Shown here piece by piece: positions 1 to 9,070 of a DNA stretch of 50,184 nucleotides. Source of the DNA: Thermoplasmata archaeon (lineage in GTDB: Archaea; Thermoplasmatota; Thermoplasmata; Lutacidiplasmatales; UBA184); the NCBI GenBank assembly GCA_027306505.1, contig DAHUZP010000008.1, forward strand, positions 1 to 50,184. Direction: 5' to 3'. Below the pieces are notes generated by a model. It saw only the letters and a list, made by a program, of their open reading frames with translations, ran no database searches and was not told the origin of the DNA. The position numbers and the translations under genes are program-made. Position 1 is the first letter of the stretch; each line of letters starts with the position of its first letter.

Positions 1-534
1 CCCCTCGCGCCACTCCTCCGCCTCCCTCCGGAGCCCGGCCGTAATGTCTCGGAGCGCCTCCGGCCGATCATGAATGAGCCGGATGATGATCATGATGTTG
101 AACGCGAGGACCATCAGCAGGGCCTCGTTCACGCGCGCGACGTGGTTCTTGGAGGCAACCTCGTCGGTGAGCTTGGCCTTGAGCGCAGAGAAGGCCCGCT
201 CGATAGCGGTCCGCAGGTCGTAGTTGAGCTTCCACGTCCAGAAGTCCGGCCCCGAGAACCACTTCATCATCAACCACGACGCCATGGACCCCCTCCTCCT
301 GTTGCACCTCTCCCCCTTCGGGGGGGGGCAGAACGGGCGGCCCCCCGGCACCTTGACCGCTTCCAAGTGGGTGATCGCGGGGTAGGCCTTGTCGGCGGCG
401 CAATCGAGGCCTCGGATTCCCACGCTCTCGGCCTGGCGGATGAGCACGCCGGCGTTGCGGGAATCGGCTGGACGGGCAGGTATTCGGCGGGGTTCAGCTG
501 ATGACCAAGGTCCATCGCGGGGGTGTCTCTTCAT
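1..534 (-). pseudogene. IS5/IS4-like DDE transposase, C-terminal remnant
   Basis: On the minus strand a reading frame runs off the left edge. Its last ~155 codons read like the C-terminal half of an IS5/IS4-type DDE transposase: an ADKAYPAI segment (second catalytic Asp region), then LRTAIERAFSALKAKL carrying the catalytic Glu, then the usual tail of the family (VNEALLMVLAFNIMIII). The match begins around position 470. Codons from there back to the ATG at 534 do not look like transposase, and no N-terminal catalytic half follows in any frame, so I call it 5'-truncated. The window edge hides the 3' end, so it could instead be one end of a longer, frameshifted element. No terminal inverted repeat is visible. 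Confidence 0.75.
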
Positions 535-761
535 TCACCGGCCCGTCTCCTTTGGGTTCTTGCGGTTCCCGGCAGGGGAGAGGTTCCCCTCGTCTTCAAC
601 AAGTTCCTGCACACCGCCCTGACTCCTGCCCTGAGGGCGCCCACTGGGCCTTCAAGTAGGAGGTGCCTCCTTGCGCACGTATGCACTCCGGGACTCGCGA
701 CGCCCCATCAGAAACGCCGCTTCCAGGACCGTTCCATGTACGGAGCTGTCGCCCCGCCGGA

Positions 762-3700
762 ATGTTCGTTCTCTGTGTGGTCCTCGTGGGTCTCACCGTC
801 CTGTCAAGCTCCGTGGGGGGGCCCTCCTGGACCTCGACCGCGTCAGCCCCGCGCCTTCCGCTGGCCGTTCCGCAGGAACCGCAGGGGCGAGCCTCGGGGT
901 CCTCCCCCTCCCCCTACCCGTACTCGGTGGCTTCCGTCGGGCCACCCGGTCACCCCGAGCTGGCCCCGGTCGTAGTTCGCGCCGTCGCCCCATCCCCGAC
1001 CCCAGCCGCCCCCGTCGTTTCAGCCGTGCTCCCCGGTCCCACGCAGGACACGCACGGAGTGACGGCCCACGGCACGAACCCCGTAGCTCGGCCTTCTCCG
1101 GCATCTGCTAAGGGCGTGGAGGGGCAACCGGGTCTCACCGCCTCGCCTGGACTCAAAGGCTCCCCCGAGTACGCCTCCAAAGACATCCAGGGCCCGTCTC
1201 CAGTCTCGATCCCCACTTCGGCAGGACTGGCTACATCTTCCGGATCGGGGTCGGAAGCGCAGCTAGGGGCGGGACCGGCGCCGGCCGCGACCGCATCCGT
1301 CAGTTGCACTACTTCTGGGAGCACCCTGACGGTCACGATCTCCAACGGCGGGTCCACCGACTCCCTCGTGGTGACGACCGGCAGCAGTGCTTGGGCGATC
1401 TCTTTCGATGGGGGCGCGGTCTGCCCCGGTTACAGCTCAACGACCTATCCGACGGTGGTGGTCACTGAGACACCCACAAATTCGGTCCCCACCACGTTCC
1501 AGCCTGGCACCTCGACGGGATTGACCTTGGAGGGGGGGGCGCCCGGCATTACCACATTGTCCCTGGCGACCGAGACGTCGGCGTTCACCGTGGCGATGAA
1601 TGCGGACTCCGTCACCACTCCAGGCACGGTCACCGGCGCGGGAGTGAGCGACATGTTCACCGGGATAAGCTCGGTGACGGGCTCCCCTGGGGGAACCACG
1701 TTCCAACCCGGGAGCGCGACCGGGGTGAGCTTAGAAGGAACGGGAAGCGGCAACACACTGGACCTGTCGGGGGAGCCCTCCGGGCTCACCGTCGGGGTGA
1801 GAGGGGACACTTCCGCGAACCCGGGGATCCTCACGGGCACCGCGCTCAGCGACACGTTCAGCGGCATCACCTCGTTCCTGGGGTCCTCTGCGGGCAGCAC
1901 GACGTTCCAACCGGGGAGCGCGACCGGAGTGAGCTTTGAAGGAGCGGGAAGCGGCAACACGCTGGACCTCTCGGGGGAGCCCTCCGGGCTCAGCGTGGCG
2001 GCGAACGGAGACTCGACTGCTAGCCCGGGTACTGTCACCGGCGCCGGTGTGAGCGATAGCTTCAGCGGACTCGGCACGGTGGACGGCCCTTCGGCAGGCG
2101 GCACCACCTTCCTCACCGGGAGCCAGGGGGGCCTCAACTTCATCGGCCAGGGCAGCTCCAACACCCTGAACTTCGGGGCTGCCCCGTCCGGAGCGACCGT
2201 GACCTTGAGCGGAACCCCCACCGCCTACTCGGGGATGGTCAATGGCCTCTTGCCCGGCTTCCTGAGTTCCACGACGGATGACTTCGCCGGGATTCAGTTC
2301 TTCGTGCCCGCGTTCTCCACCTCCACCTCCGCGACCAGCTCTCTCGACCCTTCGACCTTCGGACAGGCGGTGGCGGTCACTGCGACCGTCTCCCCAACGG
2401 ACGGGGGGGGGACCGTCACCTTCTACGACGGCACCTCGGCGATCTGCTCCGGTGTCACCCTCACCTCAACGACCTCGGGTTACCAGGCAACGTGCTCCAC
2501 GTCGTCGCTCGGTACCGGCACCCACTCGATCACCGCCCAGTACTCGGGTGACACCAACTACGCTGGCTCGCCCTCGTCCGCGCTCACCCAGACGGTTGAC
2601 CCGGCCTCGACCGCGGTGGCGACCACGGTGTACGACGCAACCACCGGAACCCCTTGGTCCTCCACAGAGGTCACCGGTGCCCAATCCTACGACACCGCCT
2701 CGGTCTCCGGGGAGCAGCTCGGCACCGCGCCCACCGGGACGTTGACCTATCAGCTCTATCCCGACGGGACGTGCTCGGGGACCCCCCTCGCCTCCACCAC
2801 GGGGGCGCTCTCGGGAGGTGTGGTCTCCCCGAGCAGTACGAGCCCTGCGCTGGGAGCCGGTAGCTACAGCGACCAGGGGACCTATAGCGGCGACTCCAAC
2901 TATCTCGCCTCCATCAGTGCCTGCGAGGTCTTCTCGGTGGGCCGGGACGCGACCGCGACCCTTCTGGTGGTAGCCCCAACGGTGGTCGACCTGGGGGAGT
3001 CTGCCAAGTTGACCGCGACGGTGGCCCCGTCGGCTTCCGGCGGGTTCCCGGTCACCGGCGTCGTCACCTTCTCGGTCGCTGGGAGTTCGCTGGGGACCTG
3101 CTCGCTGACCTCCGTCAGCGGCGGGGTCTGTTCCCTCACGACCACGTCGTTCCCGTTGGGGACCGACTCCCTCACCGCCAGCTACAGCGGGGATGCCAAC
3201 TTCTTGGCGAGCACCATCACGTCCTCGCTCACGGTCAACTCCGCCCTGACGGCCCCGGGCATTCCCGATTTGACCGCTTCCCGTCTGGACGCAGGCCAAG
3301 CTTCCTCGCTACGGGTCAACGACACCATCCCCGCCAGCGGGACCGCCGGGTACTCGTGGACCTGGCTCGTTTCGCTCAACAACGGAGCCTACGCTTCGAG
3401 CATCGGCATCTGTGCGACGCCGAGCGGCTCCGGAGCCTCCGCGGGAACGCCCGTGTCCTGCCAGTTCGCTGGATCCTATGCTCCCCAACTAGGGGTGCCG
3501 TACCGCTTCGAGCTCAACGTCGTGGACAGCGCTTCCCCTGCCGAGACGACCTACAGCTCCCCATCTCCAGCCGTGTCCTTGGAAGCCGACCTGGTGGGTG
3601 GGGGACCGTCGCCCATTCAACCGACCATCGACGCCGGGCAGACGGTGCTGCTGGTCGCCAATCCGTTGCATGGGTGGACACCTTACGGATACCAGTGGTA

Positions 3701-5987
3701 TGCGGGCTCCTCCTCGAACTGCGGGGCGGACAGCACGGTGAACGGCGCTGTCACATCCACCTTCTCCGTGAGCCCCACGACGACGACCTACTACTGCTAC
3801 CAGGTGAACGACTCGGCGAACGTCTCCGAGCACGCCTTCTCCTCGGCCGACCTCGTCGTGGTGGACCCTGCCCTTGGGGTGGCCTCCCTCACGGCCTCCC
3901 GGACCGCGCTCGACGTGGGCCAGTCCGTCCTGCTGTCGGCGACGGTGAGCGGAGGGTCGGGTAGCTACTCTTTCGTGTGGGGAAAATGGAGTCCGCTTCC
4001 GAACGGGTGTGCCACCTCCAACACCGCCTCGCTGACCTGCATGCCCACCTCGGTCGGGGCCGGGTCGTTCGCCATCGCCGTCACGGTGACGGACAGCAAC
4101 GGGGTGAACCTCACCAGCGCCTCCGTGACGCTCACCGTGTCGCCGGACCCCGCGCTCACCGCGCCCTCGGCCACTCCCGCCGCGCTGGATGCAGGTCAGT
4201 CCACTTCGATATCGGTGGGAAGCTCCGTGGGGAGCGGGACGCCGACCTACACGTGGGTCGGGCTTCCGGTGGGCTGCCTCTCGTCGAACGCGGCAACGCT
4301 CACCTGTGCTCCGACGGCGGCAGGCAGCTACATTGTTGCGGCCTCTCTCCAGGACTCGAATGGGTTCAACGTCACCTCCTCCTGGTTGACCCTCACCGTG
4401 TCCTCGGCCCTCAGCAGCCCCTCCCTAGTGGCCTCCCGGACCTCCTTGGATGCTGGGCAGACCACCACCCTCACGGCCGGCTTCTCGGGCGGCGCAGGGA
4501 CCATCACCTACAGCTGGGCCGGATTGCCGGCGGGTTGCGCGGCGGCTCCCGCGGCGGTCCTGACCTGCACGCCGAGCGGCGCCGGCACCTTCCTCGCACA
4601 TCTCTGGGTCAACGATTCCAATCGCGCGAGTGTCACCGCCAGTCAGACCCTGACCGTCTCCTCGGCCCTCTCCCTAGCTGGGTTCTCCGCTTCCGCCAGC
4701 GCGGCCGACGCCGGACAGTGGCTCAACTACTCGGTCGCCGTCCAGGGGGGTGCGGGTGGTTGGGCCTATGCGTGGTCCGACCTCCCCGCGGGCTGCTCGG
4801 GCAGCGGGACCAAAGCGGACTGCGCGTCGACGGGGGCGGGGTTCGGCGAGGTTAGCGTGACCGTGACAGACGCCAACGGCGCTTCGGTGGGCTCGCCCTC
4901 CCTCCCCTACACGGTCTTCAGCGATCCCACACTCTCTACTTTGACCCTGAGCCGTGCGGCATTGGACGCTGGGCAGCTCACCACGCTGAGCGTTTCGACG
5001 GTCGGAGGAGCCGGGGGATTCACCTACGCATGGAGCGGGCTTCCCCCCGGCTGCGGCGGGACGGACCTGTCCGCGGTGACCTGCGCTCCCACCGCCGCCG
5101 GGACCTTCGCGGTCTCCGTTGCCGTGACCGACGCGAACGGCTGGCACCTGACGAGCGCCCCAGCGACCTTAACGGTCTCCCCCTCGCTCTTCGGAGCGAG
5201 CCTAAGCCTGAACCGGGGCTCGCTCGACCTGGGGCAGAGCACGCAGCTCACGGCGTCCGTTCGTGGGGGTGCCGGGGGGATGACCTACACTTGGACCAAT
5301 CTTCCCTCAGGGTGCAGCAGCCTCTCCCAGGCGACCCTGACCTGTCAACCCTCGACCTCGGGGGTCGCGTGGCTCTCGGTGACCGCCAACGACAGCAACG
5401 GGGCCACGGTCGTGGCCGGCCCCGTGGAGTTGACGGTGGTCCCGGCCCTGGGTACGCCCACGGCGACCTCGAGCGCTTCTTCCCTGGACACGGGAAGCCT
5501 TGTGATCTTCACCGCGGCAGTGACCGGAGGGGCAGGGCCCTTCACCTATGCGTGGACGGGGCTTCCGTCCGGTTGCGTGGGGACGACGACGGTCACGGTC
5601 AGCTGCACGCCCGAGGCGGCGGGGGCCCTGACGGTCTCGGTCACGGTGACCGACGCGAACGGGGCGGTGAGCACGGCCAGCAACGTGGTCTCGGTCGTCG
5701 TGTCGACCTCGGCGAAGTCCGCGACGAGCTCGGCCCTTGCCTCCACGAATGGGATGGTCGACACCGTGCTCGGGTTGGCTGTGGCCGCGCTCGTGGTGGG
5801 GCTCCTTGCGCTGCTCCTCTCCTTGCGGAGCCCCACGCGTGGTGCGGCGAAGGCTGGTCAGCGGGAGGTGAAGACGGCGGACCCGAGAGAGAGGAAAAAT
5901 GGGACCGAGCACACGCCCGAACCCACAAGCTCGTCCATGCCTTCTGCCGGCTCCGGCGCGGAAGCCCCCGATTACAGCGAGGAGTGA
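762..5987 (+). CDS. Giant cell-surface protein with tandem Ig-like/PKD-like repeats
   Basis: A protein of about 1741 residues. I start it at the ATG at 762 because it opens directly into a signal peptide (MFVLCVVLVGLTVLSSS); the frame is open upstream to 663 but that extension is Arg/Pro-rich and not signal-like. After a Pro/Ser/Thr-rich linker come four 68-residue repeats beginning TTFQPG, then Big_3-like Ig domains of the kind ending YSGDTNYAGS, then two less regular Ig-like domains, then seven ~86-residue PKD/Ig-like repeats with the core LDAGQ...YxW.GLPxGC...LTC. A single membrane helix near the C-terminus (about VLGLAVAALVVGLLALLLSL) precedes a basic then acidic cytosolic tail. The likely role is an adhesin or S-layer-associated structural protein, anchored in the membrane and facing out; no catalytic motif is seen. 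It lies next to a degraded transposase. Confidence 0.8.
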   Translation: MFVLCVVLVGLTVLSSSVGGPSWTSTASAPRLPLAVPQEPQGRASGSSPSPYPYSVASVGPPGHPELAPVVVRAVAPSPTPAAPVVSAVLPGPTQDTHGVTAHGTNPVARPSPASAKGVEGQPGLTASPGLKGSPEYASKDIQGPSPVSIPTSAGLATSSGSGSEAQLGAGPAPAATASVSCTTSGSTLTVTISNGGSTDSLVVTTGSSAWAISFDGGAVCPGYSSTTYPTVVVTETPTNSVPTTFQPGTSTGLTLEGGAPGITTLSLATETSAFTVAMNADSVTTPGTVTGAGVSDMFTGISSVTGSPGGTTFQPGSATGVSLEGTGSGNTLDLSGEPSGLTVGVRGDTSANPGILTGTALSDTFSGITSFLGSSAGSTTFQPGSATGVSFEGAGSGNTLDLSGEPSGLSVAANGDSTASPGTVTGAGVSDSFSGLGTVDGPSAGGTTFLTGSQGGLNFIGQGSSNTLNFGAAPSGATVTLSGTPTAYSGMVNGLLPGFLSSTTDDFAGIQFFVPAFSTSTSATSSLDPSTFGQAVAVTATVSPTDGGGTVTFYDGTSAICSGVTLTSTTSGYQATCSTSSLGTGTHSITAQYSGDTNYAGSPSSALTQTVDPASTAVATTVYDATTGTPWSSTEVTGAQSYDTASVSGEQLGTAPTGTLTYQLYPDGTCSGTPLASTTGALSGGVVSPSSTSPALGAGSYSDQGTYSGDSNYLASISACEVFSVGRDATATLLVVAPTVVDLGESAKLTATVAPSASGGFPVTGVVTFSVAGSSLGTCSLTSVSGGVCSLTTTSFPLGTDSLTASYSGDANFLASTITSSLTVNSALTAPGIPDLTASRLDAGQASSLRVNDTIPASGTAGYSWTWLVSLNNGAYASSIGICATPSGSGASAGTPVSCQFAGSYAPQLGVPYRFELNVVDSASPAETTYSSPSPAVSLEADLVGGGPSPIQPTIDAGQTVLLVANPLHGWTPYGYQWYAGSSSNCGADSTVNGAVTSTFSVSPTTTTYYCYQVNDSANVSEHAFSSADLVVVDPALGVASLTASRTALDVGQSVLLSATVSGGSGSYSFVWGKWSPLPNGCATSNTASLTCMPTSVGAGSFAIAVTVTDSNGVNLTSASVTLTVSPDPALTAPSATPAALDAGQSTSISVGSSVGSGTPTYTWVGLPVGCLSSNAATLTCAPTAAGSYIVAASLQDSNGFNVTSSWLTLTVSSALSSPSLVASRTSLDAGQTTTLTAGFSGGAGTITYSWAGLPAGCAAAPAAVLTCTPSGAGTFLAHLWVNDSNRASVTASQTLTVSSALSLAGFSASASAADAGQWLNYSVAVQGGAGGWAYAWSDLPAGCSGSGTKADCASTGAGFGEVSVTVTDANGASVGSPSLPYTVFSDPTLSTLTLSRAALDAGQLTTLSVSTVGGAGGFTYAWSGLPPGCGGTDLSAVTCAPTAAGTFAVSVAVTDANGWHLTSAPATLTVSPSLFGASLSLNRGSLDLGQSTQLTASVRGGAGGMTYTWTNLPSGCSSLSQATLTCQPSTSGVAWLSVTANDSNGATVVAGPVELTVVPALGTPTATSSASSLDTGSLVIFTAAVTGGAGPFTYAWTGLPSGCVGTTTVTVSCTPEAAGALTVSVTVTDANGAVSTASNVVSVVVSTSAKSATSSALASTNGMVDTVLGLAVAALVVGLLALLLSLRSPTRGAAKAGQREVKTADPRERKNGTEHTPEPTSSSMPSAGSGAEAPDYSEE
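1491..2306 (+). repeat. Four tandem 204-bp coding repeats
   Basis: Units start at 1491, 1695, 1899 and 2103, exactly 204 bp (68 codons) apart, each beginning with an ACC/ACG-ACG/ACC-TTC triplet set (TTF). Units 2 and 3 are close to identical at the DNA level over their first ~100 bp; units 1 and 4 are more divergent. The repeats are in frame in the giant surface protein. Confidence 0.85.
3864..5700 (+). repeat. Seven tandem ~86-codon Ig/PKD-like repeats
   Basis: Units begin near 3864, 4147, 4405, 4660, 4924, 5182 and 5443 within the giant surface protein. Each has a LDxGQ motif, a YxW core and a GLPxGC...(L)TC pair of cysteines 8-10 residues apart. They are more divergent at the DNA level than the 204-bp repeats upstream, which suggests an older array. 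Confidence 0.8.
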
Positions 5988-6677
5988 GATCAGAACGGCG
6001 CCCAGGCTTCGACACAAGCTCGTCCATAGGAGAGCCCAAAGTCAGTGCCGGGCGCCGTGGGCCCGAGGCCACACCCCTGGATGGGGTGCGGACTTGAGGG
6101 GAGGACTTCCCCGGGGTCTTCGGATCCGAAGGGCTTGCGTTTGAGGGGACGGGAGGGAAGTTCGTGCACCCTGGGGGTTCACAGAGATGCCTGCCTCGTG
6201 AGATCGACCTGGACAGCCGAATAGCGTCTCGGAGGAGAACGCTGTAGCACCCGTACGCCGGGACCCTCGGCCTCTCAAGGAGAACCTCTCACCCCACCCA
6301 GGGGATGAACCGCCATGGACGGGCTTGAGGCGCTGGTCGCGCGGACGGGGACAGAGCTCGTGATAGTGCCACCCGCGCGACCTGGGGGTGGGTTTCTTGG
6401 GGGGGCCGACCCTGCCAGAACCCCCCGCGTGGGCCGCTCCGCCTGGGGTCACTCGAGGAAGACACCGCGTGTCTGGGGTTTCCGTGTGGCGGTGAGAGTT
6501 TTCGTGCCGCGGGGAGCGGTTACCGTGCGGGACGGGGTTTCCGTACACGCTCGACGAGAGGTTTGCCGGGTCACGACGGACCGATGTACCAACGGGGTCC
6601 CAGGGTACCTGCGGTTTCTACTCCCTTGGCGGGGAGGGAGGGGCGGAAGCCGCAGCCCTCACCCAGGGGCCTGGGGC
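5988..6677. other. 690-bp gap without a recognisable gene
   Basis: Between the giant surface protein and the converging STAND-like gene I see no convincing coding region, tRNA or known ncRNA motif. It holds a 14-bp perfect palindrome CTTCGGATCCGAAG near 6117 and a 14-bp copy (6014-6027) of a sequence found at 5925-5938 in the 3' end of the upstream gene. The reading frames that cross it are GC-driven shadows. Confidence 0.5.
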
Positions 6678-8876
6678 CTACCCGGAGCCCTTGAGCAGAG
6701 GCTCCACCTCGTCGAGGAGCCGGCGGTTCTCCCCCATGATGCTCTTGCCGAGCCCTTCCCGCTCCAGGCGACGATGGTAGCGATGGGCCGCGTCCAGGTG
6801 GTTCTGCCGGGCCGAGAGGACGATGAGATGGACCAGCGCCTGGCTGAGGAAGATCTTGGACCCTCCCTTCTCGGTGGAGGCCACGAGCCGCTCGAACCGC
6901 TCCCGGGCGGTAGCGTAGTCCCCGGTGTCCGCGGCGATCCGCCCCTCCACGAGGTAGAGCTGCTGGACGTGGTTGTCCCGCTCCGGCAGTCCGAATCGTT
7001 GGACCATCCGACGCAGCTCTTCCGCCAGGGCCTGGGCCCGGGCGAGGTCGTGGCGGTGGACGTAGTGCTCGGGAAGGTTCCCCAGCACGAGGAGCAGGGA
7101 GGTCCCGTACCCGAACCGACGGGCGGTGGTGAGCGACTCCTCCCCCCAGCGCAGGGCCTCCTCCTCGCGCCCGAGGGAGCACTCGAGCAGCGAGAGCTCG
7201 TCCAGGATGCTCACGAAGAGGATCTCGTCGGAGGTGCCCTGGAGCTCCTTGCGGTGCTCAAGGGCCCTCAAGAGGTGCGCCCGGGCCCGCTCCGCGTGGG
7301 CGCCCCCGAAGATGTAGGCGCTCGCCGCCGAGGAACGGCACCGGACCTTGAGCACCGTGTCGTGGCCCTTGTCAGCGAGCTCGCAGGCCTTCTCCGACGT
7401 GGTGACGGCCTCCTCGAAGCGCGCCCGCTCCAGGTAGTAGTAGCTCAGGCTCCGGGACAGCAGCGCCTCCAGGTCGCTGGAGCGGCCCTGGACCTCCTCG
7501 AGCGTCGCCTTGAGGCGCTCGTCCGGATGACCTCCCAGACGGACCTCGGCGTCGGAGATCCCTGCGACGTACCGGGCCCAGTGGAGGACCTTGGTCCCTC
7601 GCTCCTTCGCCAGGGCGAGCGCCCGCTGGTACGCTGCGAGCCCCTCCTCCGGCCTCCCCTCCCGCAGCCGGAGCGTGGCCATCTCGGCATAGATCCTCTC
7701 CTCCAGCTCCCGTCCCCGGGCGGTGGGGTCGGTCTGGGCGAGGAGCACCGCGCGTAGGAGCCGCCTCTCGGCGAGCTCGGGAGCGCCCCATCGCTCCGCC
7801 TCCCGGGACGCGGAGATGAGCGCCGGGACGCCCCGGCCCACATCGCCCGCCTCGGCCCAATGGTCGCTCAGGCGGAAGAGCAGCTTCCCCTGCTCGTGAC
7901 CGGGCCGCTTCGCGAGGGTCTGGGCGAGCTTGCGATGTCCCGCGTTGCGCTGAGGGGAGGTGAGGATGCCCACCAGGCCGGGGAAGAGCGCGGGTTCGGT
8001 GACCTCGTAGCGGTCCCCGACGAACCGGAGCAACTCCGCATCGATGGCGGGGCTCAGCGCGAGGTTGAGCTCCTGATCGGTGCAGCCCAGCGTGTCCTTG
8101 AGCGTCGCGCGGTCCGCGTCGGGCCCGGCGAGGACGGCCAGGGAGAGGGCGTCCAGGGAACGGGCGGGGAGTGCCCGCACCCGGCTGCGCAGGCGGTCCT
8201 CGGCAGAGCCTGAGGAGGACCTGGGCAGCGGGCACCACACCGTGGGGCTCTTTGCGAACCGGTCGTGCCAGGGCTCGTCCTCCTCGTCCACGGAGAGGGC
8301 GACCGCGAGCGGGAGGTCGGCCATGCGCGCCCCCAGGAAGGAGAACCAATCGCGGCTGGGGGCGTCCAGGAAGTCCGCGTCCTCGATGAGGACCACGGCC
8401 GCGTTCTGCTGCGTCCGTCCCTGCACCAGGTCGACCAGCTCCGCGCGGAGCTCGGCCGTGGAGAAGGCCCTCAGGTCCACCGGTCGATCGGCCTCGGAGG
8501 CACGGCGCGGGGCGGGGTGAGCCCCCCCCGAGGGCTCCGTGTCGTGGGCAGGCAGCCCGGCGATGAGGCCGACCAGGGGCATCGTGAACGCGGGTCCCCC
8601 GTCACCCCCGGGGCCCGAGTGGCCCGAGGAGGCGAGCGGATGGGCCCAGCGGGCGAGCCAGGGCTGCAAGGCCCCGTAGGGGACCTGCTCGTCGGTCGGG
8701 TGGGCCCTCAAGCGAAGGGTCTCCCATCCGGAGGAGCTCGCGAGCTGCTCGACGGAGTCGAGGACCACGGACCGCTCGGCGCGCGAGCCTCCCGATATGA
8801 GCACGAAGGAACCGGCGCCCTGCCCGACGCGCCGCAGGGCCTCGTACGCCGGGCTCGGAAGGGAGGGCGCGCCCAT
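6678..8876 (-). CDS. STAND-like AAA/TPR protein with degenerate P-loop
   Basis: About 732 residues from the ATG at 8876; the frame continues upstream but the extension is basic low-complexity sequence. The N-terminal ~200 residues have the layout of an AAA_16/STAND NTPase: a first strand FVLISGG (residues ~24-30) at the Walker A position and a Walker B-like VVLIEDADFLD (~160-171). The Walker A itself reads GGSRAERS, so the invariant Lys and two glycines are gone (Arg sits in the Lys position). A winged-helix-like segment follows (~290-380), then a long array of TPR-type helices to the C-terminus. It resembles the two proteins at 33868-38191. The expected role is regulatory scaffolding or signalling without ATP hydrolysis; that is inference. 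It ends facing the giant surface protein. Confidence 0.7.
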   Translation of the reverse strand: MGAPSLPSPAYEALRRVGQGAGSFVLISGGSRAERSVVLDSVEQLASSSGWETLRLRAHPTDEQVPYGALQPWLARWAHPLASSGHSGPGGDGGPAFTMPLVGLIAGLPAHDTEPSGGAHPAPRRASEADRPVDLRAFSTAELRAELVDLVQGRTQQNAAVVLIEDADFLDAPSRDWFSFLGARMADLPLAVALSVDEEDEPWHDRFAKSPTVWCPLPRSSSGSAEDRLRSRVRALPARSLDALSLAVLAGPDADRATLKDTLGCTDQELNLALSPAIDAELLRFVGDRYEVTEPALFPGLVGILTSPQRNAGHRKLAQTLAKRPGHEQGKLLFRLSDHWAEAGDVGRGVPALISASREAERWGAPELAERRLLRAVLLAQTDPTARGRELEERIYAEMATLRLREGRPEEGLAAYQRALALAKERGTKVLHWARYVAGISDAEVRLGGHPDERLKATLEEVQGRSSDLEALLSRSLSYYYLERARFEEAVTTSEKACELADKGHDTVLKVRCRSSAASAYIFGGAHAERARAHLLRALEHRKELQGTSDEILFVSILDELSLLECSLGREEEALRWGEESLTTARRFGYGTSLLLVLGNLPEHYVHRHDLARAQALAEELRRMVQRFGLPERDNHVQQLYLVEGRIAADTGDYATARERFERLVASTEKGGSKIFLSQALVHLIVLSARQNHLDAAHRYHRRLEREGLGKSIMGENRRLLDEVEPLLKGSG

Positions 8877-9040
8877 CTCGGACCCTGGCAACTTCGCGCC
8901 TCTCCCGGGCCGGAAAGCGCTAGGAAGGCGATAGAGGTTCGTACAGCGGATGCGGGGGCCCCTCCTCCCCTTAGCCCCCCCGGGCCCCCTCGGGCCTCCC
9001 ATCGAGCGCGGGCCCTTCCCCCCGGCGTGGTTGACGGAAA

Positions 9041-9049
9041 GGGGTTTAG
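9041..9049 (+). promoter_or_regulatory. TATA box of purD
   Basis: GGGGTTTAG, centred 26 nt before the ATG at 9071. This spacing predicts a leaderless mRNA and favours 9071 over the in-frame ATGs at 9050 and 9056. Confidence 0.55.
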
Positions 9050-9070
9050 ATGCCCATGAGTGCGCCCACC

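Noticed and set aside
1491..2306. CRISPR array
   Set aside because: The repeats are 204 bp, adjoining and in frame within a protein-coding gene; no short repeat-spacer pattern is found anywhere in the window.
5988..6677. tRNA, SRP RNA or RNase P RNA in the 690-bp gap
   Set aside because: No cloverleaf or characteristic conserved motif could be found on either strand by eye.
6315..7757. A 480-codon plus-strand frame across the gap and the STAND-like gene
   Set aside because: Its composition is that of a GC-driven antisense shadow; the minus strand carries the recognisable TPR protein.
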